Shown: one piece after another, positions 51,868 through 61,049 of the stretch | How positions within the stretch are numbered: the first letter of the stretch is position 1 | How the letters are laid out: every line of letters starts with the position of its first letter | DNA from: Streptomyces hyaluromycini | GTDB lineage: Bacteria > Actinomycetota > Actinomycetes > Streptomycetales > Streptomycetaceae | Assembly: GCF_002217755.1 (NCBI RefSeq) | Contig: NZ_BCFL01000016.1 | Coordinates: 1,532,319 to 1,596,318, forward strand | Reading direction: 5' to 3' | DNA length: 64,000 nt | The notes under the pieces: generated by a model | The model's input: only the letters and a program-made list of their open reading frames with translations | The model's database searches: none | Told to the model about the DNA's origin: nothing | Position numbers and translations under genes: made by a program

Positions 51868-52134
51868 ATGCTCAGGTATCTGCCCTACTTGCTGGTCCTC
51901 GCGCTGTGGATCTACGCCTTCGTGGACTGCCTGAACACCCCCGAGGACGAGGTCCGCGCCCTGCCGAAGCTGGCGTGGGTGTTCGTCATCCTGCTCTTCG
52001 GCGAGGTCCTGGTCGGCCCGGTGGCCTGGCTGATCGCGGGCAGGACCCGGCAGCCGCGCGAGCAGTGGGTCGCCCCTGACGACAACCCGGAGTTCCTGAA
52101 GTCCCTGAAGCCGGACGACCCGCGCACCGACTGA
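51868..52134 (+). CDS. Small membrane protein with PLDc_N domain
   Basis: This 88-residue protein has two helices (LPYLLVLALWIYAFVDCL and LAWVFVILLFGEVLVGPVAW) joined by NTPEDEVRALPK, the Phospholipase D nuclease N-terminal (PLDc_N) pattern. It ends with WVAPDDNPEFL. It is a small membrane protein of unknown role. Confidence 0.82.
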   Translation: MLRYLPYLLVLALWIYAFVDCLNTPEDEVRALPKLAWVFVILLFGEVLVGPVAWLIAGRTRQPREQWVAPDDNPEFLKSLKPDDPRTD

Positions 52135-52140
52135 CGCCGG

Positions 52141-52362
52141 TCACCGGTCGCGCTCCTCGGTGCGGGACCGCGCAGGCGTCTCAGGGCGGCGGCGGGAGTC
52201 GGTCCAGGCACGGTAGAGGGCGGCCAGGGCCGCGCTCCCCGCGGTCAGGGCGGTGGTCGAGACGCCGCACAGGAGCAGTACGACGCCCGCGGTCACGACG
52301 ACCAGGAAGGCCACCAGGTCGAGCCGTGGGTTCGGGTGTCGGGGGTTTCGGTTCGTGGTCAT
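52141..52362 (-). CDS. Small membrane protein, unknown
   Basis: This 73-residue frame has an N-terminal basic/Pro/Asn part, two hydrophobic stretches (LVAFLVVVTAGVVLLLCG and TALTAGSAALAAL) and a charged tail. ATG at 52362 with GGAAGG upstream. Convergent with the PLDc_N gene, 6 bp apart. Unrecognised. Confidence 0.6.
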   Translation of the reverse strand: MTTNRNPRHPNPRLDLVAFLVVVTAGVVLLLCGVSTTALTAGSAALAALYRAWTDSRRRPETPARSRTEERDR

Positions 52363-52538
52363 GGCCGGTCCGCCTGCCTTCCGGGTGGTCCGCCCCGCCG
52401 GTCGGAGCGCTGACTCGGTTGTATCCGGGGGCCACGGGGTTCAGGACGGGTCTTTGTTTCCGGACCACGAGCGGGAGGAAATGCGCAGGTCAGGATTTTT
52501 TCCGGAGCGACACGCGGCCCCCCGCTAGCCTGGAGGGC

Positions 52539-53597
52539 ATGGCTGAGCAGAGGGATGCGCGGCGCGGACGGCCACCCAAGGGCCTGGACATACCGGGACT
52601 TGATCCACACCTTCGCGAATTCGCCCGGGACCTCGGGCAGCTGAAGGGGACTCAGACCCTTGAGGCGCTCAAGAGGGAACTGAACTGGTCCAGTTCGGAG
52701 TTCTCCAAGGCCTTCACCGCGAAGAAGCTGCCCTCCCTGGCCCTGGTCGTCGCGCTCGCCGCGCACGCCGGAGCGGACCCGGACGAGTGGAGGCTCAGAT
52801 GGGCGGTGGCCTATGAGCAGTTGCGGACGGCCGGCCGCACCGACCTGATCCCCAGCCGCCTGCGCCCCTCGGACCGGGCCGCGTTGCAAGCCGCCGCCGA
52901 GGAGGCCGAGGCCCTGCTGCTCACGATCGAGGCGAGGATCGCGGAGTCCCGCCGCAGTGCCCTGCTCAGGGCCGAACCGCTGTTGGCCGAACTGGACGAG
53001 GACCTGCCCACCGCCACGTCCAAGGAGGGCAAGGACGCGGCGGGCTGCTGGATCGACCTCACGGACTACCTGCGGCGGCTCGTGCTCGTCTTCGACCCTC
53101 GCCCGATCCCCACCGGGGACGACGGCCATGCCGAGATCGGCGCGGTCCTGCCCCGGCTCGCCGGACTCGCCGAGCTGACCGGCCTCCCGGAGTGGCGCGA
53201 ACTCGCCGACCAGCTCGGCAGGACCTTCCGGACGGCCCGGGTCACCGGGTGGGTGGACACCGACCCCACGTACGGCGCGCCTCCCGTCTACGGCGACGAG
53301 TTCGCCGGGTACCGCGCCAGGGCCGGCCGCATCGCCTCGGGGCTGGCGCGGACCACCGCCTATCTGCCGCCGGCCGCGGTGCTGCCACCCGCCGCACCGG
53401 TCGACCGTGACCGCTACGACCCGCCGCGCAGCAAGTACCGCAGTGAACTGATCGGCAGCGTCGCACTCGTGCCCGTGGCCGTCCTGCCTCTTGCCCTCTT
53501 CCACGCGCCGGGACCCGTCTGGTGCTTCGTCCTGGGATTCCTGTTCCTGCTCGCCGTGGGCGCCGCGGCGGGGATGCGCACGGCCCGCCGCGACTGA
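52539..53597 (+). CDS. Membrane-anchored helix-turn-helix protein
   Basis: This 352-residue protein has a helix-turn-helix of the XRE or MerR-like kind at residues 40-80 (LNWSSSEFSKAFTAKKLPSLALV). A long helical middle region follows, and two C-terminal helices (about 300-345, IGSVALVPVAVLPLALF and CFVLGFLFLLAVGAAAG). ATG at 52539 after GGAGGG. Such proteins are frequent in Streptomyces; function is unknown. Convergent with the kinase gene ending at 53601. Confidence 0.75.
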   Translation: MAEQRDARRGRPPKGLDIPGLDPHLREFARDLGQLKGTQTLEALKRELNWSSSEFSKAFTAKKLPSLALVVALAAHAGADPDEWRLRWAVAYEQLRTAGRTDLIPSRLRPSDRAALQAAAEEAEALLLTIEARIAESRRSALLRAEPLLAELDEDLPTATSKEGKDAAGCWIDLTDYLRRLVLVFDPRPIPTGDDGHAEIGAVLPRLAGLAELTGLPEWRELADQLGRTFRTARVTGWVDTDPTYGAPPVYGDEFAGYRARAGRIASGLARTTAYLPPAAVLPPAAPVDRDRYDPPRSKYRSELIGSVALVPVAVLPLALFHAPGPVWCFVLGFLFLLAVGAAAGMRTARRD

Positions 53598-53600
53598 GCC

Positions 53601-55301
53601 CTACAGCAGCGCCTTGACCTGTGCCGCGGTCAGCGCCCGCTGGAACACCTGGACCTGCTTGATCGAGCCGGGGAACCAGTCGGCGGGGACGCCGCCGGTG
53701 GTGGCGCGGCCGATCACCAGGGGGCCGTCGGCGGCGACGGGGTTGCTGTCGTTGATACCGGCCTCCTGAACGCCGTCGACATACAGGAGAAGCTGGTTGC
53801 GGAGGCCCTCGTAGACGCCGACCAGGTGGGTCCAGACGTCCGGCTTCGGGACGGTGAACGACAGGGCGCGCAGGCCGGGGCGGGCGAAGGCCCAGCGGTT
53901 CTCGGCGGCCGAGTACTGGAGGTAGAAGCCGCTGACGTCGACGGCGTCCTGGCTGACGGCGGTCGCGAAGGACGACGGCACCCTGCTCAGGGCCACCCAC
54001 GCCGAGACGGTGAAGCTGCGGCCCTCGGCGGTCCGGAGCACCGGCCCCGCGGTCATGATCTGGCTGGTGCCGCCGTCGAACAGCGCGGCCCCGTCCTTGC
54101 CCCGCCCCCAGCCGACCGCGGTGGCCGTGCCGTCGTACCGGCCGGTGTCGTCGGCGGCGACCGCGCCCGAGGTCTCGTCCAGCGGCCAGGCGTCGAGCGG
54201 CGAGGGGACGGAGACGGAACCGCCGGCGTGCTGCGGGGACTTCTTGCCGCCGCCCCGGTTGACGAGGTGCGCGACCGGTACGGCCGCGAGCGCGGCGACG
54301 GCGAGGGCTCCCCCGGAGACGAGCAGGGTACGGCGGTTCGTGCCCGGGTTCCGCTGGTACGACACCGGCTGGGACGCCGGCTGCGGCACCGGGTCGAGCC
54401 GGGTGACCGGTCGGGTCGCGGCGGGCGGCGGAGCGGGGCGCGGGAAGCCGGCCCGGGGGTCGGCGGCGGGCCGTTCGAGGAGGGCGGTGGCGTCGGCCGT
54501 GGGCCCGATCCGGGCCAGGATCTCGCGCGGGGTGGGCCGGTCGGCCGGGTCCTTCGCCAGGCAGTGGGCGATGAGGGCGGCGAGGGCCGGGTCGGTGACG
54601 GCGCCGATGTCGGGTTCGTCGTGCACGACCCGGTAGAGCAGGGCGGGGGTCGGCCCGTCGCCGAAGGGGTTGCCGCCGGTGGCCGCGTACGTGAGGACCG
54701 CGCCGAACGCGAACACGTCGCTCGCGCCGGTCACCTCCCCGCCCGCGACCTGCTCCGGCGACATGAAACCGGGCGAGCCGACCATGAGCCCGGCCCGCGT
54801 GATGGTGGCCGACTCGACGCTGCGGGCGATGCCGAAGTCGATGACCCGCGGCCCGTCCTCGGCGAGCAGCACGTTCGACGGCTTGAGATCCCGGTGCACC
54901 AGCTGCGCCGCGTGGATGGAGGTGAGCGCCTCGGCCAGCCCCGCGGCGAGCGCGCGCACGTTCGCGGCGGGCAGCGGCCCCTGTTCGGCCACCGCCTCCT
55001 GCAACGAGGGCCCGGCGATGTAGCTGGTGACCAGCCACGGCAGCTCGGCGTCCGGGTCGGCGTCCACGACCGGCGCCGTGAACGCGCCGCTGACCTTGCG
55101 CGCGGCCTCCACCTCACGGCGGAAACGGGACCGGAACTCCGGCTGCCCCGCGACGAGTTCGGCGTGGACGACCTTCACGGCGACGGCCCGGCCGCCCGGC
55201 GAGCGCCCGAGGTACACCCGGCCCATCCCGCCCGCGCCGAGCCGCCTCAGCAGCTGGTACTCCCCGACGGAGCGCGGATCGCCCGGCTCCAGAGCTGCCA
55301 C
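53601..55301 (-). CDS. Ser/Thr kinase with LamG-like ectodomain
   Basis: This 566-residue protein has a kinase domain at 15-275 (GAGGMGRVYLG, VAVKVV, HRDLKPSN, VIDFGIAR, SPGFMSPEQ). After a Pro-rich linker and one membrane helix (about 325-345), residues 375-566 form a concanavalin A/LamG-like domain: WPLDETSGAVAADDTGRYDG, SFTVSAWVALS, WTHLVGVYEGLRNQLLLYVDG. Such domains bind carbohydrates or other ligands. GTG start at 55301 with GGGAGGGATC. Upstream in-frame sequence to 56744 is antisense noise. Confidence 0.9.
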   Translation of the reverse strand: MAALEPGDPRSVGEYQLLRRLGAGGMGRVYLGRSPGGRAVAVKVVHAELVAGQPEFRSRFRREVEAARKVSGAFTAPVVDADPDAELPWLVTSYIAGPSLQEAVAEQGPLPAANVRALAAGLAEALTSIHAAQLVHRDLKPSNVLLAEDGPRVIDFGIARSVESATITRAGLMVGSPGFMSPEQVAGGEVTGASDVFAFGAVLTYAATGGNPFGDGPTPALLYRVVHDEPDIGAVTDPALAALIAHCLAKDPADRPTPREILARIGPTADATALLERPAADPRAGFPRPAPPPAATRPVTRLDPVPQPASQPVSYQRNPGTNRRTLLVSGGALAVAALAAVPVAHLVNRGGGKKSPQHAGGSVSVPSPLDAWPLDETSGAVAADDTGRYDGTATAVGWGRGKDGAALFDGGTSQIMTAGPVLRTAEGRSFTVSAWVALSRVPSSFATAVSQDAVDVSGFYLQYSAAENRWAFARPGLRALSFTVPKPDVWTHLVGVYEGLRNQLLLYVDGVQEAGINDSNPVAADGPLVIGRATTGGVPADWFPGSIKQVQVFQRALTAAQVKALL

Positions 55302-55544
55302 GATCCCTCCCGTGCCGCTTGCTCCCCAAGACGCGGTCAGCATAGGACCGGGACGCGCGACGAATGACCAATTCCCGCCCCTGTGCGGCAAGTTGCCCTC
55401 CGGTCTGCCCTTCGGGGCGCCGCCGGGACAAAAATCGCACCATTTAACACGTGTTGGTGAAAACATGACGTAAGCGCCTAATGCCGGGTTCATATGCCGA
55501 AGATCTCCCCGGAACCGCTTCCGGCAGTGCGGAAAGGGATGACC

Positions 55545-56759
55545 GTGGCAGACAGCAAGGTCGAGAAGGCGAAGAAGGCCGCCGGGTCGATCGGACTCGT
55601 GACCCCGGTGGGCGCGCGGCCGGCCGCGCAGGCGCCCTCGGCCGACGAGGTGTGGCAACTGCCGGGCGGCAGCGCCCGGGTGTACTACGGGGAGGGGCAC
55701 CGGGGCGTGGTCCGGCCGGTGGTCCTCGCCGACGGGTTCGACCTCGGACCGACCGACCACGACCGGCTCTGGGACGGGCTGGAGAACGGCCGGTTCCCGT
55801 TCGTCGGCGAACTGCGGCGCCGGGGGCGCACGTTGGTCCTCGTCGGGTTCGACGAGCGCAGCGAGTCGGTCCTCCGGAACGCCGAGACGGTGATCGCCGC
55901 CGTCCTGCGGACCGTCGCGGAGCAACTGGGCGACTCCCGGCTGCTCGTCGGCGGGTTCGGCATGGGCGGCCTGGTCACCCGGTACGCGCTGGCCAGGATG
56001 GAGACACAGCGCTTCGACCACCGGGTCGGCGTCCACCTGTCGTTCGACAGCCCGCACCGGGGCGCCTGGATTCCGATCGGCCTCCAGGCCTTCGCGCACC
56101 ACCTCGCCCCGTACGACGACACCTGCCTGCGGCAGATCAGCAGCCCCGCCGCACAGCAGATGCTCTGGCGTCACCTGGACGGCGTGCACGGCACACCCGG
56201 GGAGAGCCCGCTGCGGACGGAGTTCAGGGAACGGCTCCAGCAGGTCGGTGACTGGCCGCGCTTCCCGCGCCTGCTCGCGGTGTCCAGCGGACGCGGCAAC
56301 GGGACGGGCAACGGCGTCCGCGCCGGCGCGAAGACGCTCAGCTGCGCCGGGCCGCTCTTCGACGGCACCCGTTTCCTCGCCCAGGCGAGGGGCCAGAAGA
56401 CGGAGGTCGCCGTGGTGAACGGCGTACTCGGCGGACCGCACTCGATCACCACGAGCGGCTTCCCCGACCTCGACGGCGCGCCGGGCGGCACGCTGGAGTC
56501 CTTCGGCCTCCTCGCCGACACGCTCGCGGCGGCCGGCGAGAACACCGACGTCGCACACCGGAGCGTGTGCTTCGTGCCGTCCGTCAGCGCGGTCTCCATC
56601 CGCGACCTGGACCAGCAGGACGACCTGTACGCCGACATCGGCGACCTCCCGCCGGAGGAGTCCGACGTCGACGACTTCCTGCTCTCCTCCAAGAACGAGG
56701 CGCACGCCCTGATGACCGGGGAACTCGCCGAGTGGATCCTGCACCGGCTCCCCAACTGA
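55545..56759 (+). CDS. Alpha/beta-hydrolase-fold protein lacking the Ser nucleophile
   Basis: This protein of about 404 residues resembles lipase/PGAP1-like esterases: a strand LVLVGFDERSES, a helix, then LVGGFGMGGLVTRYAL and LSFDSPHRGAWIP. The usual nucleophile elbow G-x-S-x-G reads G-F-G-M-G, so the serine is absent. The start GTG at 55545 has AAAGGG upstream; ATG at 55494 is an alternative. It has no signal peptide or membrane helix. It may be an inactive or differently acting relative. Divergent from the LamG kinase. Confidence 0.75.
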   Translation: MADSKVEKAKKAAGSIGLVTPVGARPAAQAPSADEVWQLPGGSARVYYGEGHRGVVRPVVLADGFDLGPTDHDRLWDGLENGRFPFVGELRRRGRTLVLVGFDERSESVLRNAETVIAAVLRTVAEQLGDSRLLVGGFGMGGLVTRYALARMETQRFDHRVGVHLSFDSPHRGAWIPIGLQAFAHHLAPYDDTCLRQISSPAAQQMLWRHLDGVHGTPGESPLRTEFRERLQQVGDWPRFPRLLAVSSGRGNGTGNGVRAGAKTLSCAGPLFDGTRFLAQARGQKTEVAVVNGVLGGPHSITTSGFPDLDGAPGGTLESFGLLADTLAAAGENTDVAHRSVCFVPSVSAVSIRDLDQQDDLYADIGDLPPEESDVDDFLLSSKNEAHALMTGELAEWILHRLPN

Positions 56760-56781
56760 CCCGCCACCACGGGCGAAGCGC

Positions 56782-57132
56782 TCAGCAGGCCGATTCCGGC
56801 AGGTGCTGCCGCGCCCACTCCCCGAGCGTCTTCAGCGACGGCTCCAGCGCCGCCCCCGCCGCCGTCAGCCGGTACGACACCCGCAGCGGCGGTCCCTCGT
56901 CGACCTCGCGCACCACGAGTCCCGCCGCGCCGAGTTCGGCGAGCCGGTCGGAGAGCATGCGTTCGCTGATGCCAGGGATGGCGCGGCGCAGGTTGGCGAA
57001 GTGCGTGGGCTGATCCATCAGGACGGACAGGATCGGGCCGTTCCAGCGCTTGCCGAGCACTTGGAAGACGCGCGTGATGCCGGCATCGACACCTTTGCAC
57101 GCTTCCGGGTCATGGGCCTGCTCCACCGCCAT
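56782..57132 (-). CDS. HxlR-family regulator
   Basis: This 116-residue winged-helix protein has VFQVLGKRWNGPILSVLM and HFANLRRAIPGISERMLSDRL, with a conserved Cys near the start (DPEACKG) that may sense electrophiles or oxidation. ATG at 57132. Divergent from the azoreductase gene, which it probably represses. Confidence 0.9.
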   Translation of the reverse strand: MAVEQAHDPEACKGVDAGITRVFQVLGKRWNGPILSVLMDQPTHFANLRRAIPGISERMLSDRLAELGAAGLVVREVDEGPPLRVSYRLTAAGAALEPSLKTLGEWARQHLPESAC

Positions 57133-57175
57133 GGCATCAGGGTACAGCCCCGCCGGGGGAGGGGGCTGAAAAAAA

Positions 57176-57206
57176 GTAAGCACCTGTGTTATCTATAGCT
57201 GAGTAC
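57176..57206. promoter_or_regulatory. Possible HxlR operator
   Basis: GTAAGCACC and GCTGAGTAC are imperfect inverted halves (six of nine matches) 13 bp apart, between the HxlR gene and the azoreductase gene. The region is A/T-rich. Confidence 0.35.
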
Positions 57207-57259
57207 GAATTCTCAGCCCCCTCGGCTCTGCCCTGGGCCCGTGTATCCGGAGACATCTC

Positions 57260-57910
57260 ATGGCCACCCTTCTCCACATCGACTCGTCCCTCCTCCCCGG
57301 CGAGGCCTCCTCCTCCCGTGCCGTCACCGACGCCTTCCGCACGGCCTGGCTGGCGCAGCACCCGGACGGCACCGTGATCTACCGCGACCTGGCGGCGGAC
57401 CCGGTACCGCACCTCACCGCGGCCGCCCACACCGCCGGCTTCGCCGACCCCGCCACGCACACCCCCGAGCAGGCGGACGCCTTCGCGGCCCGGGTGCGGC
57501 TGATCGAGGAGCTGGAGCAGGCGGACGCGGTGCTGATAGGCGCCCCGATGTACAACTTCACGATCCCGTCGACCCTCAAGGCGTGGCTGGACAACGTGGT
57601 CCTGTTCAACCGCACGATGGGCGAGAACCCCTCCGCCAAGGGCACCCCGGTCACCGTGGTGGCCAGCCGCGGCGGCTCGTACGCGCCGGGCACCCCGCGG
57701 GAGCCGTTCGAGTACGTCCAGAACTACCTGACCGCGCTCCTCGCCGAAGGTCTCGGCCTGGACGTCGACTTCATCGTGCCGGAGCTGACCATGGCCCCGC
57801 AGAACCCGGCGATGGCCGAGCTCGTGCCGCTCTACGAGGCCTCCCGCGACCGCGCCCTCCAGGACGCGGCCGCCAAGGCGAAGGAGCTGGCGGACCGCCT
57901 CGCCGCGTAA
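57260..57910 (+). CDS. azoR: FMN-dependent NADH-azoreductase
   Basis: This 216-residue flavodoxin-like protein has an N-terminal LLHIDSSLLPGEASSSRAV phosphate loop, APMYNFTIPSTLKAWLDNV for the FMN and GGSYAPGTPREPFEYV later. It reduces azo dyes or quinones. ATG at 57260. It is controlled by the divergent HxlR protein. Confidence 0.9.
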   Translation: MATLLHIDSSLLPGEASSSRAVTDAFRTAWLAQHPDGTVIYRDLAADPVPHLTAAAHTAGFADPATHTPEQADAFAARVRLIEELEQADAVLIGAPMYNFTIPSTLKAWLDNVVLFNRTMGENPSAKGTPVTVVASRGGSYAPGTPREPFEYVQNYLTALLAEGLGLDVDFIVPELTMAPQNPAMAELVPLYEASRDRALQDAAAKAKELADRLAA

Positions 57911-58025
57911 CGCGCGCACCGGCGCCCGGCCCCCGGTCCGGGGCCGGTTGCGCCGATCGGCCCAGCAGCACATGCGGGCCCGGTTGCAGGCGGTTGTGAT
58001 GGACGGGCTCTGACATTCCGACACC

Positions 58026-58244
58026 TTGGAGGCCGTCACGCGCATCCGATCCCTCGCCGGCACCACCGCCGCGTACGCCGACAACGGCGCCGAAGCCCAC
58101 GGTGTCGCAGTCGACAGCCCGGGTCTGCTGTCGGGCAACGTCGTCCAGATCCCGATCAGCATCCCGATCAACGTGTGCGGCAACACGGTCAACGTCATCG
58201 GTCTGCTGAACCCGGCGATCGGCAACACCTGCAAGAACGGCTGA
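58026..58244 (+). CDS. Chaplin with defective signal peptide
   Basis: The frame of 72 codons holds one complete chaplin domain: GVAVDSPGLLSGNVVQIPI, VNVIGLLNPAIGNTC and two cysteines (NVCGN and NTC). Short chaplins are secreted and assemble amyloid on aerial hyphae. Here the N-terminal stretch MEAVTRIRSLAGTTAAYAD has a cleavage-like AYAD but only about eight residues before it and no hydrophobic core. The only start is TTG at 58026 with no convincing ribosome site. It may be non-functional or expressed from an unseen start. Confidence 0.7.
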   Translation: MEAVTRIRSLAGTTAAYADNGAEAHGVAVDSPGLLSGNVVQIPISIPINVCGNTVNVIGLLNPAIGNTCKNG

Positions 58245-58398
58245 CCCAGGCCGCACCGCAGGTATCGTCCGAGGAACTTCCGGAGGCGCCGAGCCTCCGG
58301 AAGTCCTCGCATGCGTGCAGGTTGTACGCCGGTGGGCCGCCCGAAGCGGACAGTGCGCCCCTGGGCCGCACCGGGAGCGATCCCGACACTTACCTCGT

Positions 58399-59793
58399 AT
58401 GACGACTGCTCCCGCCGGTTCCACCACCAGCATCGCGCCCGAGTACGGCGACCGGGTCATCGCCGTGGAGACGGCGGGCTCGGAACCCATCCCCGACGCC
58501 GAACGCCACGGCAGTCCGCTCCAGTTGCTCTGGACGTGGGCCTCCCCCAACATCGAGTTCGCGACCGTCTACATCGGCGTGATCGCGGTTCTCTTCTTCG
58601 GCCTGGACTTCTGGTCGGCGACCGCCGCAATCCTCCTCGGCACCGCGATCGGCGCGGTCACCCAGGGCGTGCTGTCGCTGGACGGGCCGCGGTTCGGCGT
58701 CCCGCAGATGGTGATCGGCCGCTTCTCCTTCGGCTTCCTCGGCAACATCCTGCCCTCCGCCGCCAACGGCCTGCTCGCGGGCGTCGGCTGGTTCGCCGTC
58801 AACAGCGTCAGCGCAGCCTTCGCCCTGAACACGCTCACCGGCCTGCGCCCCCTCCCCTCCCTCCTGCTCGTCGTGGTCGCCGAGATCCTCATCGGCTTCA
58901 TCGGCCACAACTTCGTGCACACCTTCGAGAAGTACGCGTTCCCGGCGCTCGCCGTGGTCTTCCTGCTGGCCGGGGTGTGGACCTTCAAGGACGCGGACCT
59001 CGGCGGGGGCGGCTCGGGCGGCGGCGTCGGCGGCTTCCTGCTCGCCTTCAGCGCGGCCTGGGGCTACGCGGCCGGCTGGAACCCGTACGCCACCGACTAC
59101 TCCCGCTACCTGCCGCGCACCGCGAACAAGGCGAAGACGGTCCTGTGGCCGGCCGTCGGCCTGTTCGTGTCCGTCTCGATCGTCGCCGTCATCGGCGCGG
59201 CCTCGGCCACCATCATCGCCCCGAAGGACGCCACCCCGACGGCCGCCTTCACCGGCCACCTCCCCGGCTGGCTCGGTGACCTCGTCCTGCTCGCCATCAT
59301 GCTCGGCGGTGTCTCGGCGAACGCCCTCAACGTGTACTCCGGCGCGATCTCCATCGCCTCCTTCGGCCTGAAGCTCCCCACCTGGCTGAGCCGCAGCGCC
59401 CTGGTCGTGGTGTCGGGCATCGTCGGCACGGCGGCCGCCTGGGCCTCGCTGGACGACGCGGGCGCGGCCTACGAGGCGTTCCTGCTGGTCATCGCGTACT
59501 GGGTGGCGCCCTGGCTGGGAGTCGTCCTGGTGGAACGGTGGCTCCAGGGCCGTACGGCGACGGACGAGGAACTGTCCGCCCGCCTGGCCGACCGCTCCTT
59601 CGCCAACTGGCCCGGCCTCGCCGCCCTGCTGATCGGCGTCGCGGTCTCCGTCCCGCTCTTCTCCAACCAGGAGGACTACGTGGGCTGGGTACCGAAGCAC
59701 CACCCCGCCTTCGGCGACATCACCCCACTGGTCGGCTTCGCGCTGAGCGCCCTGCTCTACGCGGTACTGCGGAAGCGCCCCCGGACCGCCTAG
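58399..59793 (+). CDS. NCS1-family nucleobase:cation symporter
   Basis: This 464-residue protein has about 12 helices, WASPNIEFATVYIG in the N-terminal part and GWNPYATDYSRYLP in the middle, as in purine/cytosine permeases of the NCS1 family. ATG at 58399. It imports a nucleobase or related compound; a 24-bp hairpin follows the stop. Confidence 0.9.
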   Translation: MTTAPAGSTTSIAPEYGDRVIAVETAGSEPIPDAERHGSPLQLLWTWASPNIEFATVYIGVIAVLFFGLDFWSATAAILLGTAIGAVTQGVLSLDGPRFGVPQMVIGRFSFGFLGNILPSAANGLLAGVGWFAVNSVSAAFALNTLTGLRPLPSLLLVVVAEILIGFIGHNFVHTFEKYAFPALAVVFLLAGVWTFKDADLGGGGSGGGVGGFLLAFSAAWGYAAGWNPYATDYSRYLPRTANKAKTVLWPAVGLFVSVSIVAVIGAASATIIAPKDATPTAAFTGHLPGWLGDLVLLAIMLGGVSANALNVYSGAISIASFGLKLPTWLSRSALVVVSGIVGTAAAWASLDDAGAAYEAFLLVIAYWVAPWLGVVLVERWLQGRTATDEELSARLADRSFANWPGLAALLIGVAVSVPLFSNQEDYVGWVPKHHPAFGDITPLVGFALSALLYAVLRKRPRTA

Positions 59794-59820
59794 GTCTACC
59801 GACCCGCATTGCGGTGAGCC

Positions 59821-59877
59821 ACGAAGACCTCCGGTGTGGTGAAGACTCGACACCTTCACCACACCGGAGGTCTTCGT
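59821..59877. terminator. 24-bp perfect inverted repeat after NCS1 gene
   Basis: ACGAAGACCTCCGGTGTGGT is the beginning of a 24-bp arm that is repeated inverted after a 9-nt loop (59845-59853). It lies 28 bp after the NCS1 stop and may terminate it. No T run. Confidence 0.65.
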
Positions 59878-60001
59878 CATGTCCCTCTTCATGGAAAGCG
59901 GAGCGATCCGGGACGGTCGGCCACTGTTGCGGCGGTCCACCGACGGGTGTTGCATGGCAGAGGAGAGGCGTCGGCGCCGCCTCGAACAAGGAGATTCACC
60001 G

Positions 60002-61006
60002 ATGGAAACGCACGGGTCCATACCCAGCCGTCGCCAATTCCTCGGTACTGCCGCCGCAGCTGCTGTGGCGGGCCGGTTCGGCATGAAAGAACATACCCAA
60101 GCGCCGCCGGAAGCGTTCGGACCGGTGAAGCAGATCAACGCCGGGGAACTGAACGTGGGGTATGTCGAAGCCGGACCCGCGAACGGGCAGCCGGTCATAC
60201 TCATGCACGGCTGGCCCTACGACATCCACAGCTACGAAGCGGTCACGCCGCTGCTCGCGGCGAAGGGATACCGGGTGGTCGTCCCCTATCTGCGCGGCCA
60301 TGGCAGCACGCGGTTCCGCTCGGACAAGACACCCAGGAACGCCCAGCAGTCGGCGTTCGCCGTCGACATCATCGCCCTGATGGACGCCCTCGGGACGGAG
60401 CGGCCCCTCCTCGCCGGATACGACTGGGGATCCCGGACGGGCGACATCATTGCGGCGCTCTGGCCGGAACGCTGCAAAGCGCTGGTCTCCGTGACCGGAT
60501 ATCTGATAGCGAACGTCGAAGCCAACAAAATGCCGTCGCCCCCGAAGAGCGAATGGGCATGGTGGTATCAGTACTACTTCGCCACCGAAAGAGGTGTGCG
60601 CGGCCTCGACAGGTACCGGCGCGATCTGGCCGAACTGGTCTGGAAGTTCAACTCTCCGACATGGCGTTTCGACAACGCGACATTCGATCGCACAGCGGCG
60701 GCTTTCGACAACCCGGATTACGTCGGAATCGTGATCGACAATTACCGCTGGCGGCTTGGTCTCGCACAAGGCGAGCCCAGGTATGACGACCTCGAAAGGC
60801 GCCTCGCCGCAGCACCGGTCATCAAAGTGCCGACGATCACCGTCGACGGAAAGCACGACCCGTTCACACCCCCCGGAAACGGATCGGCCTACCGCGACAG
60901 GTTCGGAGGCACATACGAGCACCGGACCCTGGACGTGGGCCACAACGTTCCGCAGGAGGACCCGAGGGGCTTTGCCGCGGCTGTCGTGGCGGTCGACGGG
61001 TTCTGA
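60002..61006 (+). CDS. Tat-exported epoxide hydrolase/dehalogenase-like alpha/beta hydrolase
   Basis: This 334-residue protein has a twin-arginine signal SRRQFLG (9-15). The oxyanion-loop HGWP is at 69-72, a nucleophile elbow GYDWGSR with Asp141 (as in epoxide hydrolases and haloalkane dehalogenases), and a C-terminal VGHNVPQEDP with the catalytic His. ATG at 60002 follows AAGGAGATTC. Codon use includes more A/T-ending codons than neighbouring genes, hinting at transfer. Confidence 0.88.
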   Translation: METHGSIPSRRQFLGTAAAAAVAGRFGMKEHTQAPPEAFGPVKQINAGELNVGYVEAGPANGQPVILMHGWPYDIHSYEAVTPLLAAKGYRVVVPYLRGHGSTRFRSDKTPRNAQQSAFAVDIIALMDALGTERPLLAGYDWGSRTGDIIAALWPERCKALVSVTGYLIANVEANKMPSPPKSEWAWWYQYYFATERGVRGLDRYRRDLAELVWKFNSPTWRFDNATFDRTAAAFDNPDYVGIVIDNYRWRLGLAQGEPRYDDLERRLAAAPVIKVPTITVDGKHDPFTPPGNGSAYRDRFGGTYEHRTLDVGHNVPQEDPRGFAAAVVAVDGF

Positions 61007-61049
61007 CCGTGCCGGGACCCACCCCCGTCCTAAGCGGGTCCGGCGAAGT

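Noticed and set aside
55302..56744. N-terminal extension of the LamG kinase frame
   Set aside because: A GTG with a good ribosome site at 55301 gives a canonical kinase start; the extension is antisense to the hydrolase gene.
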